64,000 nucleotides of DNA, from contig NZ_CP030082.1 in the NCBI RefSeq assembly GCF_006874645.1, positions 1,736,001 through 1,800,000 on the forward strand. Direction: 5' to 3'. How positions within the stretch are numbered: the first letter of the stretch is position 1; every line of letters begins with the position of its first letter. This DNA is from Bdellovibrio sp. ZAP7. Its GTDB lineage: Bacteria; Bdellovibrionota; Bdellovibrionia; Bdellovibrionales; Bdellovibrionaceae. The translations under genes and the position numbers were made by a program. The notes below the pieces were generated by a model. It worked only from the letters and a program-made list of their open reading frames with translations. It made no database searches and was not told where the DNA came from. This document shows positions 45,347 to 55,086 of the stretch, piece by piece.

Positions 45347-46105
45347 TTAAGAATGCTTTTGTGCGTAAGTAAAGAGGGCGATGGACGCCGCCACGGTGGC
45401 GTTCAGGGACTCGACGCCTTCAGTAGGCACAGCCAAGCGATTCAAGCCCTTGATGCCACTAAAGCCGGGACCTTCTTCGCCAATCACTAGGCGTAAGTTC
45501 ATTGGCCAATTGAATTTAGCGACACTTTCGCCCTTCATATCCAAGGCATAGATATCGCCATGCGATTGGACGAATTCAGAAAACTTTCCAGCTTTTAAAA
45601 TTGGAAGCTTCAGTAACGCCCCTGCAGAGGCTTTGATGGCTTTCGGATGGTAAGGTGTGCAGCTTTCCTCGGTCAGGATGATTTTGCTGACTTTAAAGGC
45701 CACCGCAGAGCGCGCCAGGGCCCCTAGGTTTGAAGGGTCCCCTAGGGGAGCAATGACTTCTAATCCCTCTGCTTTCGCTGAAGGATTCAGTGCTGGGATT
45801 TCTTTGGGTTCAAGCACCAAAAGATTGAAATGCGTGCCGATGACGTCCACTTCGTTAAACATCGCTTTCGGAAGTTTATAGATAGGGATGCGCTGAGTTT
45901 TTGAAATCGGGTGAGTCAGAGTCACGGACTTTAAGTCTTCGTGAACGATCTCGGCTTTGATTTTATAATTCGGATTAGCTAGAAATTCCTGAATAAGCTT
46001 TTCACCCATCAAGATAAACTCGCCGTGTTTTTTAATACCGCGTGAAGATGCTAAATCTGTCCAGCGACGAAAGTGTTCGTTGGTTTTTGAAGAAATCTCG
46101 ATCAT
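45347..46105 (-). CDS. SpoU/TrmH-family RNA 2'-O-methyltransferase
   Basis: The 252-residue protein has an N-terminal substrate-binding domain (about 1-100) and the C-terminal SPOUT knot: PLGDPSNLGALARSAVAF (motif 1), LVIGEEGPGFSG (motif 2) and VPTEGVESLNATVAASIALF (motif 3). It transfers methyl from SAM to ribose in rRNA or tRNA; the target nucleotide is unknown. Its start overlaps the stop of the rsmG gene. Confidence 0.93.
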   Translation of the reverse strand: MIEISSKTNEHFRRWTDLASSRGIKKHGEFILMGEKLIQEFLANPNYKIKAEIVHEDLKSVTLTHPISKTQRIPIYKLPKAMFNEVDVIGTHFNLLVLEPKEIPALNPSAKAEGLEVIAPLGDPSNLGALARSAVAFKVSKIILTEESCTPYHPKAIKASAGALLKLPILKAGKFSEFVQSHGDIYALDMKGESVAKFNWPMNLRLVIGEEGPGFSGIKGLNRLAVPTEGVESLNATVAASIALFTYAQKHS

Positions 46106-46977
46106 TTGTAAGCCGCCCAGCGTTTTTTCTCTTCAGGAGAGAGTTCTTCAAAAAGCATTTCTTCGCCTTCATCGTATTCCGGCAAAGCCATGTGTTTGAT
46201 TTTTTCATAAACCACCATACGGCGTTCATGGGGAGTGTGAGGCAAAGAGTACGCTGTGTCTTCAACCAGTTTGAAATATTCAGACCAGTTTTCTTTCGCC
46301 ATTTTGATTTCAGGGTCCACACCTGGGCCCTTCATGAAATACACGCGGCCACCGATATTCAAGCAGTTGATAACATTGCCCAAAGTGTTGCCGATATCTT
46401 CCACGGCGCGGGTGATCGCACCATTCACAGGATACACGCAGTGCTTGTTGATGTTGCGGCCCAGGATATCCAGTTTTGGAAGTTTCATTTCCGTGCGCAC
46501 ATGCTTTAGGAATTCCACACGGCGTTGCACGCCCTCGCCCAAAAGAATTTGTTCGTTCGGGTACATGATTTTAAGAGGAATACCAGGGAAGCCCGGGCCG
46601 GTTCCGACGTCCAAAAGCGGGAATTGAAGTTTCGTGTGCTTCATGATGATGATGGAATCAATGAAGTGCTTAATCGCAATGTCTTTTAGTTTTAACAAAC
46701 GCGTGAAGTTTTCTTTTTCTTGGTTCAGCATCAAGAGACGGTAGAATTGCGCAAGCTGCATGCGCTGTTGATGATTGACCAAATCAAAATCGTGATTGCG
46801 AAAGATATCAGCCAAACGATCGTTGGCTTCGTTCACTTCGAAAATAGACTCTGGCTTTTTATGGCGTCCCTTTTGTTCGGAAGGAGCGGCGGCCGCAAAC
46901 TTCGCACCGATCGCTTGAGCGCGGGCTTCTTGGCGGGCTTTATAGGGACTGTAATTGGTTTTATTTTTATGTGCCAT
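46102..46977 (-). CDS. rsmG: 16S rRNA (guanine527-N7)-methyltransferase RsmG, N-terminally extended
   Basis: The 291-residue protein carries the SAM-binding core LLDVGTGPGFPGIPLKI near residue 125, and VEFLKHVRTEMKLPKLDI, as in RsmG/GidB. Typical RsmG proteins are about 200-240 residues, so about 50-80 residues at the N-terminus are extra; these are basic and Ala-rich (YSPYKARQEARAQAIGAKF) and might help RNA binding. Loss of RsmG in other bacteria gives low-level streptomycin resistance. Operon with the SPOUT methyltransferase. Confidence 0.88.
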   Translation of the reverse strand: MAHKNKTNYSPYKARQEARAQAIGAKFAAAAPSEQKGRHKKPESIFEVNEANDRLADIFRNHDFDLVNHQQRMQLAQFYRLLMLNQEKENFTRLLKLKDIAIKHFIDSIIIMKHTKLQFPLLDVGTGPGFPGIPLKIMYPNEQILLGEGVQRRVEFLKHVRTEMKLPKLDILGRNINKHCVYPVNGAITRAVEDIGNTLGNVINCLNIGGRVYFMKGPGVDPEIKMAKENWSEYFKLVEDTAYSLPHTPHERRMVVYEKIKHMALPEYDEGEEMLFEELSPEEKKRWAAYK

Positions 46978-47642
46978 GCAGGGTCGCAGTTATACCCCTT
47001 TTTCCCTGAAGATAGAAGGACTTAGCGGGTTTTTCAGGGAAATCGCCGGGAAGGGGAAAGCCGCCCTGTAAAAAGCCCCCGGCCTTGGAAGGATTTGTCG
47101 TCAAATTAGACACTGGTGAGGTTTTTTATCCTTTTTTTGGGGAGGGGGGCTTTCTGCTGATTTGGGATCGCGCTGGGATATCCATCTGTGAGACGGCTGC
47201 TTGCCGCCATCGTGGCGGTAAGAGGTTAGTTCTGAAACCGAGATCGTTCATGAGATTGGCTGCGATTTTCTTGCCGATTTTAGCGAATGAATGAATAGTT
47301 GATTTAGGGCGGAGCAAGTTCTTGGTCGTTTTTTGAATTCGTCCCAAATCAGTTGTCTGTTTAACTTTGAACACCAGAGGATATTTACTATTGTGAGCTG
47401 TTTTTTATTAACGACCATTAATGATTTTAGAATTTATTTTGTTGACGAGAAAAACGTGTGCTTTAGATGGTAGTGGTTCAACAAACAGAAAAGTTTTGCT
47501 TCGAAAAAGGAAATTCTGTTTTTCGCTCGTTAGAAGAGTCATTGGGAACTTATGGAAGGGATTCGCGTTGCATTAACGTTCTCCTGTGAAATCAGTCTGA
47601 AAAACCTGTGATAGATTGCCTTCTGAAATCAAGGAGGCACTT
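46978..47642. other. 665-bp gap with inverted repeats, no convincing gene
   Basis: The gap between rsmG and the HNH gene contains a perfect 10-bp inverted repeat TTTCCCTGAA / TTCAGGGAAA (47001-47010 and 47033-47042), and a hairpin TTGCCGCCA / TGGCGGTAA at 47201-47221. A short minus-strand frame (47126-47374, 82 codons) lacks a good ribosome binding site and matches nothing I know. The 3' half is AT-rich and probably holds the promoter of the HNH gene. Confidence 0.5.
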
Positions 47643-48641
47643 GTGAATTTGAAATATCTAAACCGAATTGAACTTGATCAAAGAATTAAATCTCTTTCGG
47701 CGAAAGAGCGTGACCTTTTGCATGAAGTGCTTTTGACAATCAAAGAGATTGATTCTCGCAGAACTTATTTGGATATGGGGTTTGGCAGCCTGTTTGATTA
47801 TCTTGTGAAAGGCGTCGGATATTCCGAGGGAAGCGCGCAGCGTAGAATTGACGCTGCAAGATTGATTCGGGAACTTCCGCAAGTGGCTGAGAAAATTCAG
47901 TCTGGTGAGTTGAAGTTGAATCAAATTTCTCTGGTGCAAAAAGCTTCCCGGGAAGTTTGGAAGTCTCAATCAAAACAAGTTACAGCAGAACAAAAAATGG
48001 AAGTGCTTGAAAGTTTGATTGCCAAGGGGCATTCCGAATCTCATCAGCAAGTGACAGCGTTTTTTGATTTGCCTGCTGTGCAAAATAGTTACCAAAAAGT
48101 GCAGGCCGACGAAAGCGTTCGCGTTGAATTCACATTGTCTAAAGAAGCCTTTGCCAAAGTAAAGATAGCCCAGGAGTTGCTATCGCACTCCCTGCCAACC
48201 CAAGATATTGGCGATTTTTTGGAGTACTTGGTCGACAAAGTGATCAAACAAAAATTAGGGCCTGCTAATAATTCGGCAGAGAAACACATGGCAGAATCGG
48301 GTAAGGCTGCGACCGAAGCAAGAGAGCAAGAACAAAAAAATCAGGAGGATTTTCGCAACCAAGCGGCGAAAATCGTGCCGTCAGAACAGATTACTGCCAC
48401 GATGGCGGCAAAATCGGCTCCTTCGCCGAAAGATATCAGAACATTAAAAGCCCAACAAAAATGCTGTCAGTTTAAAGATCCTGTCACTGGGAACAAATGC
48501 CAAAGTCGTTGGCTCTTGCAAGTTGACCATCAGCAAAGCCGCTGGGCGGGAGGAAAGCATGATCTCCCGAATCTGCAGCTGCTCTGTGCTAGTCACAATA
48601 AGCTAAAATATAAAAAAGAGACCGGAATCCGGTATCTCTAA
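47643..48641 (+). CDS. HNH endonuclease, DUF222-like N-terminal region
   Basis: The 332-residue protein has a helical N-terminal region of the type found in DUF222/13E12-like HNH proteins (YLDMGFGSLFDYLVKGVGYSEG, then SAQRRIDAARLI) and a C-terminal HNH nuclease: CCQFKDPVTGNKCQSRWLLQVDH, then LPNLQLLCASHNKLK. The start is a GTG at 47643 with AAGGAGG 5 nt upstream. Such genes are often multicopy in these genomes. Whether it is mobile or defensive cannot be told from one copy. Confidence 0.85.
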   Translation: MNLKYLNRIELDQRIKSLSAKERDLLHEVLLTIKEIDSRRTYLDMGFGSLFDYLVKGVGYSEGSAQRRIDAARLIRELPQVAEKIQSGELKLNQISLVQKASREVWKSQSKQVTAEQKMEVLESLIAKGHSESHQQVTAFFDLPAVQNSYQKVQADESVRVEFTLSKEAFAKVKIAQELLSHSLPTQDIGDFLEYLVDKVIKQKLGPANNSAEKHMAESGKAATEAREQEQKNQEDFRNQAAKIVPSEQITATMAAKSAPSPKDIRTLKAQQKCCQFKDPVTGNKCQSRWLLQVDHQQSRWAGGKHDLPNLQLLCASHNKLKYKKETGIRYL

Positions 48642-48808
48642 AATGAGATTGCGATCGGGGTAATATGAAGAACCGCGCTTATCCCGCCGTTGTTTTCGAG
48701 TGATTCCTCTGAGAGGCGGCAATCCATTTTTCGAATTATCAATAAATGCTACCCGGCCGACCATATAAAGTTCATGATAAAGTTATATATTTGAAGGGGA
48801 TTCTCATC

Positions 48809-50239
48809 ATGGCAAAGTCGGTCGGTACTTTTAAAACTAGTCATTTGGAAAGGCTCGCTTCTTCGGTTACGAATTGGGCTGAAAAATGGTTTCCGGATTC
48901 TTATATATTCGCGGTGCTTGCGATCATTGTTGTCAGTCTTGGGGCTTTCTTGGTAGGGGTTTCGCCTAAAGCGGTGGCAACTTCCTTCGGAGATGGGTAC
49001 TGGAGTTTGATTCCTTTCACGATGCAAATGGCGATTGTCACTATCTCGGGCTATATCGTGGCGTCATCTCCCCCGGCGGGGAAATTAATTAATTGGCTGG
49101 CGAAGTTGCCCAAGACCGAACGTCAGGCAGTGGCCTACGTGGCGTTCTTTACGATCTTGGCTTCCCTTTTAAATTGGGCCTTCAGTTTGGTGTTTGGTGG
49201 CTTGTATGTGCGAGCTATTGCTCGTCGCCAGGATTTGCGTGTCGATTATCGTGCAGCGGGTGCCGCAGGGTATTTGGGATTGGGTGCGACTTGGGCCTTG
49301 GGGCTTAGTTCTTCGGCAGCGCAGTTGCAAGCCAATGTGGATAGTATTCCGAAATCATTGTTACCGATCACAGGAGTGATTCCCTTTGCCGAGACGATCT
49401 TTTTGCCGCAGTCGTTGATTATGTTGGCCGTGTTGTTGATCGTCTCAGTAGTAATTGCTTATTTATCCGCTCCAACTCGTGAGCGCGCGGTGACCGCACA
49501 AGATCTGGGTATCGATGTTCAAGATGACGTAGAAAAATCCATAGCTCCACCGAGGCAGCCAGGGGAGTGGTTGGAGTATTCACCCATCCTTACGATCTTG
49601 GTTGTGGTCCTGGGCTTTTGGTGGCTGGCGCAGGAGTTCGCGAGTAAAAACGTGATCATGGCGATCTCGAATTTGAATACTTACAACTTTTTATTCCTGA
49701 TGATGGGGATGCTTTTGACCTGGAGGCCGAAACGCTTTTTGCATTCCGTTGCCAAGTCAGTTCCTTCGGTGGCGGGGATTTTGATTCAGTTCCCGCTGTA
49801 CGGAAGTATCGCTTATATCCTGACCAAGGCGCCGGGGGCTGATGGTCAGACGTTGTCCCATCATATTTCTAATTTCTTCGTTTCTATTTCCACGAAAGAT
49901 ACTTTCTCGGCATTGATGGGTGTGTACTCGGCGATCCTGGGATTCTTTGTGCCATCCGGTGGTGGTAAGTGGATTATTGAAGCGCCTTACCTGATGCAGG
50001 CGGCGAATGAACTTAAAGTCCATTTGGGTTGGACAGTGATGGTTTACAATGCGGCAGAGGCTTTGCCGAATTTGATCAATCCATTCTTTATGATGGCACT
50101 CCTTGGAGTGTTGGGATTAAAGGCGCGCGATATCGTGGGTTATACGGTGACTCAGTTGGTGGTGCATGCGCCGCTGGTGATATTCATGCTGTGGGCGCTC
50201 GGGGAGACGTTGACGTACCATCCTCCCGTCATACCGTAA
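48809..50239 (+). CDS. atoE: Short-chain fatty acid transporter, AtoE family
   Basis: The 476-residue membrane protein has about 12 hydrophobic segments and AtoE motifs: LASSVTNWAEKWFPDSYIFA, ASLLNWAFSLVFGG and FFVPSGGGKWIIEAPYL. The family is proposed to take up short-chain fatty acids or acetoacetate. The start at 48809 fits the family N-terminus; the frame is open to 48746. A bidirectional terminator follows. Confidence 0.9.
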   Translation: MAKSVGTFKTSHLERLASSVTNWAEKWFPDSYIFAVLAIIVVSLGAFLVGVSPKAVATSFGDGYWSLIPFTMQMAIVTISGYIVASSPPAGKLINWLAKLPKTERQAVAYVAFFTILASLLNWAFSLVFGGLYVRAIARRQDLRVDYRAAGAAGYLGLGATWALGLSSSAAQLQANVDSIPKSLLPITGVIPFAETIFLPQSLIMLAVLLIVSVVIAYLSAPTRERAVTAQDLGIDVQDDVEKSIAPPRQPGEWLEYSPILTILVVVLGFWWLAQEFASKNVIMAISNLNTYNFLFLMMGMLLTWRPKRFLHSVAKSVPSVAGILIQFPLYGSIAYILTKAPGADGQTLSHHISNFFVSISTKDTFSALMGVYSAILGFFVPSGGGKWIIEAPYLMQAANELKVHLGWTVMVYNAAEALPNLINPFFMMALLGVLGLKARDIVGYTVTQLVVHAPLVIFMLWALGETLTYHPPVIP

Positions 50240-50243
50240 AAAG

Positions 50244-50272
50244 AAAAAGGCAGCTCGAGGCTGCCTTTTTTT
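50244..50272. terminator. Bidirectional terminator after atoE
   Basis: Stem AAAAAGGCAG / CTGCCTTTTT with T/A-runs on both sides lies between converging genes. Confidence 0.9.
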
Positions 50273-50903
50273 ATTTCCCGTAAGGAGTTGATCCGCCTTC
50301 GGAGCTGACACCGCGGTAAACACGGCTGCCGTCCGCGCGGGCTCTTTCGTTATAGGATTCTTTTTGTTTCGCCTTGGCTGCGGCGTATGCGGCATCACGT
50401 TGCGCTTTCAAAGCTTGTTCTTTGGCTTCACGAGTCCACTTGGCGATGTTGTTGCCCTCTTCATTGAGGCGATCCAGCTCTTTCAAAGAAGCGTCTCTTT
50501 TAGCTCTGTATTCGCCAGCCACTTTTTTATAGTGTTCAGCTTCGGCTTTCGAGAATTCCATTTGTTTTTGCGCTTTAGCTTTGCGCTCTTCGTTCATTTT
50601 GATTTGGCGTTGATATTCTTTCACTTGCACCGTCAGCTGTTCTTTTTCAACACGTGTGCGTTGGGCTTCACGGGCGGCAGCGGCTTCCATGTTTTTTGCT
50701 TCTTGAGCAGACTTCAGAGCCTGTTGTTTCATTTGCTCTTTGCGGATCTTTTCGCGAGCCAAGAAGTTCTTTTGTTCTTGGGCGTCGATCTTGGCTTCTT
50801 CTGATTGTCCCATGGACATTTCAGCTTCGATGTCGGCATCAAGTTGTGCAAAACTTTGGTGTGAATATGTCATCATCGCAAGAGCGATCAACAAATATTT
50901 CAT
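50271..50903 (-). CDS. Periplasmic coiled-coil protein of unknown function
   Basis: The 210-residue product has a signal peptide ending at HQSFAQ. Almost all of the mature part (about 25-190) is Glu/Lys/Ala/Gln-rich helical sequence predicted to form a long coiled coil. The ATG at 50903 has GGGAG 6 nt upstream and gives a clean signal peptide, so I prefer it over the longer frame to 50972. A structural or scaffold role in the periplasm is possible. No family recognised. Confidence 0.78.
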   Translation of the reverse strand: MKYLLIALAMMTYSHQSFAQLDADIEAEMSMGQSEEAKIDAQEQKNFLAREKIRKEQMKQQALKSAQEAKNMEAAAAREAQRTRVEKEQLTVQVKEYQRQIKMNEERKAKAQKQMEFSKAEAEHYKKVAGEYRAKRDASLKELDRLNEEGNNIAKWTREAKEQALKAQRDAAYAAAKAKQKESYNERARADGSRVYRGVSSEGGSTPYGK

Positions 50904-51147
50904 AAGAACTCCCATAGGAGTCATATCGGCTTTGGGCGTATTCGACTGAACGTCCTGAAGTCTGTTTCTCATGCTACAAATGCTATTTTCCGAGGAGAAA
51001 TCTCAACTTGATACAGGCCTGGACGAGGTGTTTTCGGAGGAAATCCACGAGATTTGCTTAAAAGCTTAGCAGAGCGCCTTTGCTGCCATGAGCTAATTCG
51101 GGCCAAATCCTTGAATTTAGAGGGTTTTGGCGGGATATTTGGTCCCT

Positions 51148-52173
51148 ATGAGCACAAGCAAACTCGACTCCATTAAAGAAGCAGCTCTGGCAGCCTTCAA
51201 GGCAGCGCCAGGCTCGAAGGAACTTTACGATCTCAAGGTTCAATACCTTGGGAAAAGTGGTTCATTGACTGAAATCATGAAAGAAATGGCATCGCTCCCG
51301 AAAGAGGAAAAACCTCTTTTTGGTAAGAAGGTCAATGAAGTGAAAGCAGTTCTTGAAGCTGCTTACACGGAAGCTGAAGAGCAACTAAAAAAATCTGAGA
51401 TCGGTGCAAAGATGGCAGCTGAAGAGCTGGATCTGACTTTGCCAAGTGCTTCTCGCGCCAAAGGTTCGCAACATCCGGTGAACATGGTGATCGAAGAGAT
51501 CTTCACGATCATGTCGCGTTTGGGTTACTCTGTGCGCACAGGTCCGGTGATCGAAAAAGATTACTACAACTTTGAAGCCTTGAACATCCCGGCAGATCAC
51601 CCTGCGCGTGACATGCAAGATACTTTCTTTATCGACAAGACTCATGTGTTAAGAACTCACACCAGTCCCATCCAAATCCACACGATGGAAACTGAAAAGT
51701 TGCCGTTGCGTGTGATCGGGACGGGTCCTGTGTTCCGCTGCGATAGCGATATTTCGCATTTGCCGAACTTTCATCAAATCGAAGCATTGTGCGTGGATGA
51801 GAAAGTTTCCATGGCGGATCTTAAAGGCACGATCAGTTTCTTCGTTCGTGAATACTTCGGTCCGGGTTTGAAAACTCGTTTCCGTCCAAGCTTTTTCCCC
51901 TTCACAGAACCTTCTGCGGAAGTGGATTGCTCTTGCCCCATTTGTAAAGGCAAAGGCTGCAGCTTGTGTAAGCAAACTGGTTGGATTGAGATCGGTGGTT
52001 GCGGTCTAGTGAATCCTAAAGTTTTCCAAATGGCGAAAATTGAATATCCCAAATATCAAGGTTTCGCGTTCGGATTTGGTGTTGAGCGTATGGCCATCAT
52101 CAAGTACGGAATCGAAGACATCCGTTTGTTCCCTGAAAATGACGTTCGTTTCTTAAGGCAGTTTGTAAAATGA
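51148..52173 (+). CDS. pheS: Phenylalanine--tRNA ligase, alpha subunit
   Basis: The 341-residue catalytic alpha subunit has an N-terminal coiled coil (about 1-85), motif 1-2 sequences ([29 protein letters not shown]), and motif 3 ([19 protein letters not shown]). Between these sits a cysteine-rich loop [17 protein letters not shown], a zinc-knuckle-like insertion known in some bacterial PheS lineages and absent from the E. coli enzyme. pheT overlaps by 4 nt (ATGA). Confidence 0.97.
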   Translation: MSTSKLDSIKEAALAAFKAAPGSKELYDLKVQYLGKSGSLTEIMKEMASLPKEEKPLFGKKVNEVKAVLEAAYTEAEEQLKKSEIGAKMAAEELDLTLPSASRAKGSQHPVNMVIEEIFTIMSRLGYSVRTGPVIEKDYYNFEALNIPADHPARDMQDTFFIDKTHVLRTHTSPIQIHTMETEKLPLRVIGTGPVFRCDSDISHLPNFHQIEALCVDEKVSMADLKGTISFFVREYFGPGLKTRFRPSFFPFTEPSAEVDCSCPICKGKGCSLCKQTGWIEIGGCGLVNPKVFQMAKIEYPKYQGFAFGFGVERMAIIKYGIEDIRLFPENDVRFLRQFVK

Positions 52174-54635
52174 AGATCAGTTTAAAATGGCTCCAAGAAT
52201 ATGTAGATGTGAAAGAGTTCTTCGCTAAGCCTGAAGAGCTTGCGGAAACGTTGACTCGCGCAGGTCTTGAGGTTGAAGAGATCACGAACCTTGCGAAAGA
52301 TTTCAATCACGTGGTGATTGGTCACATCCTTGAAAAAGACAAACATCCGAATGCTGACAAGCTTTCTTTGTGTCGCGTTTCCACTGGTGATGTTGTTCAC
52401 CAGATCGTGTGCGGTGCTCAAAATCATAAAGCGGGTGACCGTGTGATCGTGGCTTTGCCAGGCGCTGTTTTGCCGGGCAATTTCGCGATTAAAAAATCTG
52501 CGGTTCGTGGTGTGGATTCGGCCGGCATGCTTTGCTCTTTGAAGGAGCTGGGCCTGGCGAAAGAATCAGACGGCATTGAAATTTTGCCTGCTGATGCGCC
52601 GATTGGTAAGTCCTATGCTGAGTACGGCGGTTACGACGATATCACTTTCGAATTGAAGGTGACTCCGAACCGTGCAGACTGCTTGAGCCACTTTGGTTTG
52701 GCTCGTGAAGTGGCATGTTTGCTATCTAAAGAATTAAAATCTCCAAAAGCAGAACCTAAATTGGGTTCCAAGTCTTCTAAGAGCGAAATCGCTTTGGAAG
52801 TGAAAGCTTTTGATCTTTGCCCTCGTTACACGGCTCGTGTGATCAAAGGCGTAAAGGTCGGTCCATCTCCAGCTTGGTTGAAACACCGTTTGGAATCTGT
52901 GGGCATGAACTCGATCAATAACATCGTCGACGTGACAAACTTCGTGATGATGGAATTGGGTCAACCTCTGCATGCTTTCGATGCGAAATTCATCGGCGGC
53001 AAAAAAGTGATCGTGGATCGTGCAACAGCGGGAGAGAAATTCACTACACTGGATGGCACTGAGAAAACTTTGACGGGTGATGAGCTGACGATCCGTGATG
53101 CCTCTCATCCAATGTGTTTGGCGGGTGTTATCGGTGGTAAGAACTCTGGCGTTTCTGAAGTGACGACTGAAGTATTCTTGGAATCAGCTTACTTTGTGCC
53201 AATGAGTGCTCGTAAAACATCTCGCACTCATGGTGTGGATACAGATTCTGCTTACCGCTTTTCCCGCGGTGTGGATCCAGACGGGGCTTTGCGTGGGTTG
53301 AACCGTGCGACAGCTTTGATTTTGGAAGTGGCGGGTGGCGAAGCTTACGCTGATCATCATGATTTCTATCCAAATCCAGTTAAGAAAAATCCAATCTCGA
53401 TCACTGTGAAAACTGTGTCGGATCGCTTGGGTTACACAGCTGTTGAAGCGCAATTCGTGGATTACATGAAGCGCCTGGGCTGCGGAATTGAAAAAAATGG
53501 CGAGACTTTCAAAGTATTGCCTCCAACATTCCGTTTTGACCTAGAGCAAGACATGGACTTGGTTGAAGAGTATGCACGCTTGAATGGTTACGACCATATT
53601 CCTGAAGCGTTGCCAGTCTTCACAAATCCTCCAGCTCACCATGATAAAGGTTTCTTGCTAAATAAATCAGTAAGTGAACTGGTGCGAGCGGATGGCTTCC
53701 AACAGGCATTTAACTTTGCCTTTGTTGGTTCTAAAGCTGAAAAAGCTTTCTTGGGTGATGTATCAACTATGAAGGCTGCGGGCCTCAATGCCACGGCGAA
53801 AGAGATTCGCATCATGAATCCACTCAATGAAGAGATGGACGTGATGAGATCTTCTTTGAGCTTTGGTTTGTTCCGTAACCTTACGACGAACTTCCACTAT
53901 GGCAACATGATGGGTCGTTTGTTTGAAATCGGTTCGACATTCTTTACCGGTGATGATGGTTCTTACGGTGAAAACCCACGTTTGGGTTTTGCTTTGTGGG
54001 GCCGCAATGAAAACCTTTGGAATAAATCTTTGGATTATCCCATCGTGTTTGAATTGAAAGCGACGGTTGAGACTCTTTTGAAGTCATTAAATATTTCGTC
54101 CTACACGTGGGTGACTCCGGCAAACAGCGGTAAGTCTGGTGGCACCACAGGTGCCAACGAAGTTCCAGCTTTCATGCACTCGGGGCAATTTGCTCAGTTG
54201 TTGGTGGAAGGTAAGAAAGTGGGCTTTATCGGAACTCTTCATCCAGTTCTGTTGGATGATGCAAAAATCCGTGTACCTGCCGCAGTCGGTGAGTTCGACC
54301 TGGATCAATTGTACAAAGGTCAGCCTCGTCCATTCCGTATTCAAAGTGTTTCTAAGTTCCAGGTTGTTGAACGTGACTTTGCTTTCGTCATGCCAAAAAC
54401 ATTGAAAGTGGGCGACGTTCTGAAGGACATCCGCAAAGCTGCGGGTGCGCTTCTTGTGAATGTAGACGTGTTTGACTTGTATGAAGGCGACAAAATGGAA
54501 GCGGGTAAGAAATCCGTGGCCATCCGTTTGTGGCTTCAAGACAAAAATGGCACACTGCAGGAAGAGCAGATCTCAGGAGTGACAACGAAGGTTCTAGAGT
54601 CTTTGAAAAAGAATTTTGATCTTTCCGTGAGATAA
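52170..54635 (+). CDS. pheT: Phenylalanine--tRNA ligase, beta subunit
   Basis: The 821-residue beta subunit shows the N-terminal EMAP-like tRNA-binding domain ([30 protein letters not shown]), the B3/B4 editing region ([11 protein letters not shown]), the B5 domain, the catalytic-like core (with [15 protein letters not shown]), and a C-terminal FDX-ACB domain ([14 protein letters not shown]). Length is normal for the family. With pheS it forms the alpha2-beta2 enzyme. Confidence 0.97.
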   Translation: MKISLKWLQEYVDVKEFFAKPEELAETLTRAGLEVEEITNLAKDFNHVVIGHILEKDKHPNADKLSLCRVSTGDVVHQIVCGAQNHKAGDRVIVALPGAVLPGNFAIKKSAVRGVDSAGMLCSLKELGLAKESDGIEILPADAPIGKSYAEYGGYDDITFELKVTPNRADCLSHFGLAREVACLLSKELKSPKAEPKLGSKSSKSEIALEVKAFDLCPRYTARVIKGVKVGPSPAWLKHRLESVGMNSINNIVDVTNFVMMELGQPLHAFDAKFIGGKKVIVDRATAGEKFTTLDGTEKTLTGDELTIRDASHPMCLAGVIGGKNSGVSEVTTEVFLESAYFVPMSARKTSRTHGVDTDSAYRFSRGVDPDGALRGLNRATALILEVAGGEAYADHHDFYPNPVKKNPISITVKTVSDRLGYTAVEAQFVDYMKRLGCGIEKNGETFKVLPPTFRFDLEQDMDLVEEYARLNGYDHIPEALPVFTNPPAHHDKGFLLNKSVSELVRADGFQQAFNFAFVGSKAEKAFLGDVSTMKAAGLNATAKEIRIMNPLNEEMDVMRSSLSFGLFRNLTTNFHYGNMMGRLFEIGSTFFTGDDGSYGENPRLGFALWGRNENLWNKSLDYPIVFELKATVETLLKSLNISSYTWVTPANSGKSGGTTGANEVPAFMHSGQFAQLLVEGKKVGFIGTLHPVLLDDAKIRVPAAVGEFDLDQLYKGQPRPFRIQSVSKFQVVERDFAFVMPKTLKVGDVLKDIRKAAGALLVNVDVFDLYEGDKMEAGKKSVAIRLWLQDKNGTLQEEQISGVTTKVLESLKKNFDLSVR

Positions 54636-54720
54636 ATTCTTGATTGTTTTCAGATGCTTGTTACGCTTTAGTTAATTAAGCCCGCGAAGATATTCGCGGC
54701 AGGAAAAGTGAAGGATCACA

Positions 54721-55086
54721 ATGGCTGGCCAAAACTTGGGAAAATCAACTGTGACGAAGGCCGATATCGTCGAAAACGTCTACCAGAAGATCGGCTTCTC
54801 TAAAAAGGAAGCTTCTGAATTGGTTGAATTGTGCTTCGATACCTTGAAGCATGTTTTGCAAAATGGCGATAAAGTTAAGATTTCTGGATTTGGAAATTTC
54901 GTCGTGCGTGGAAAAAACGAACGTATTGGTCGTAATCCACAAACGGGCGAACAAATCAAAATCTCTGCTCGTCGCGTTCTAACATTCCGTCCTTCTCAAG
55001 TGTTGAAGGCGATGTTGAATGGTGAAGAGTACGAACATCTCAAGGATGATGAAGATGACGATGACGACTACGGCGACGATGAATAG
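54721..55086 (+). CDS. ihfA: Integration host factor alpha-subunit-like DNA-bending protein
   Basis: The 121-residue protein is a member of the IHF/HU family: TKADIVENVYQKIGFSKKEA, VKISGFGNFVVR, then the beta-arm GRNPQTGEQIKISARRV with the DNA-intercalating Pro, and FRPSQVLKAML. Its place after pheT is that of ihfA. The tail KDDEDDDDDYGDDE is unusual: it adds about 15 acidic residues not found in the E. coli protein and overlaps the reading frame of the next gene. IHF bends DNA at specific sites. Confidence 0.93.
   Translation: MAGQNLGKSTVTKADIVENVYQKIGFSKKEASELVELCFDTLKHVLQNGDKVKISGFGNFVVRGKNERIGRNPQTGEQIKISARRVLTFRPSQVLKAMLNGEEYEHLKDDEDDDDDYGDDE

Noticed and set aside
47126-47374. 82-codon minus-strand frame in the large gap
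   Set aside because: No ribosome binding site, basic low-complexity composition, no recognisable domain; I cannot separate it from chance or a decayed gene.
47616-47642. TTG start for the HNH nuclease at 47616
   Set aside because: AAGGAGG at 47631-47637 lies inside that extension and is correctly spaced for the GTG at 47643.
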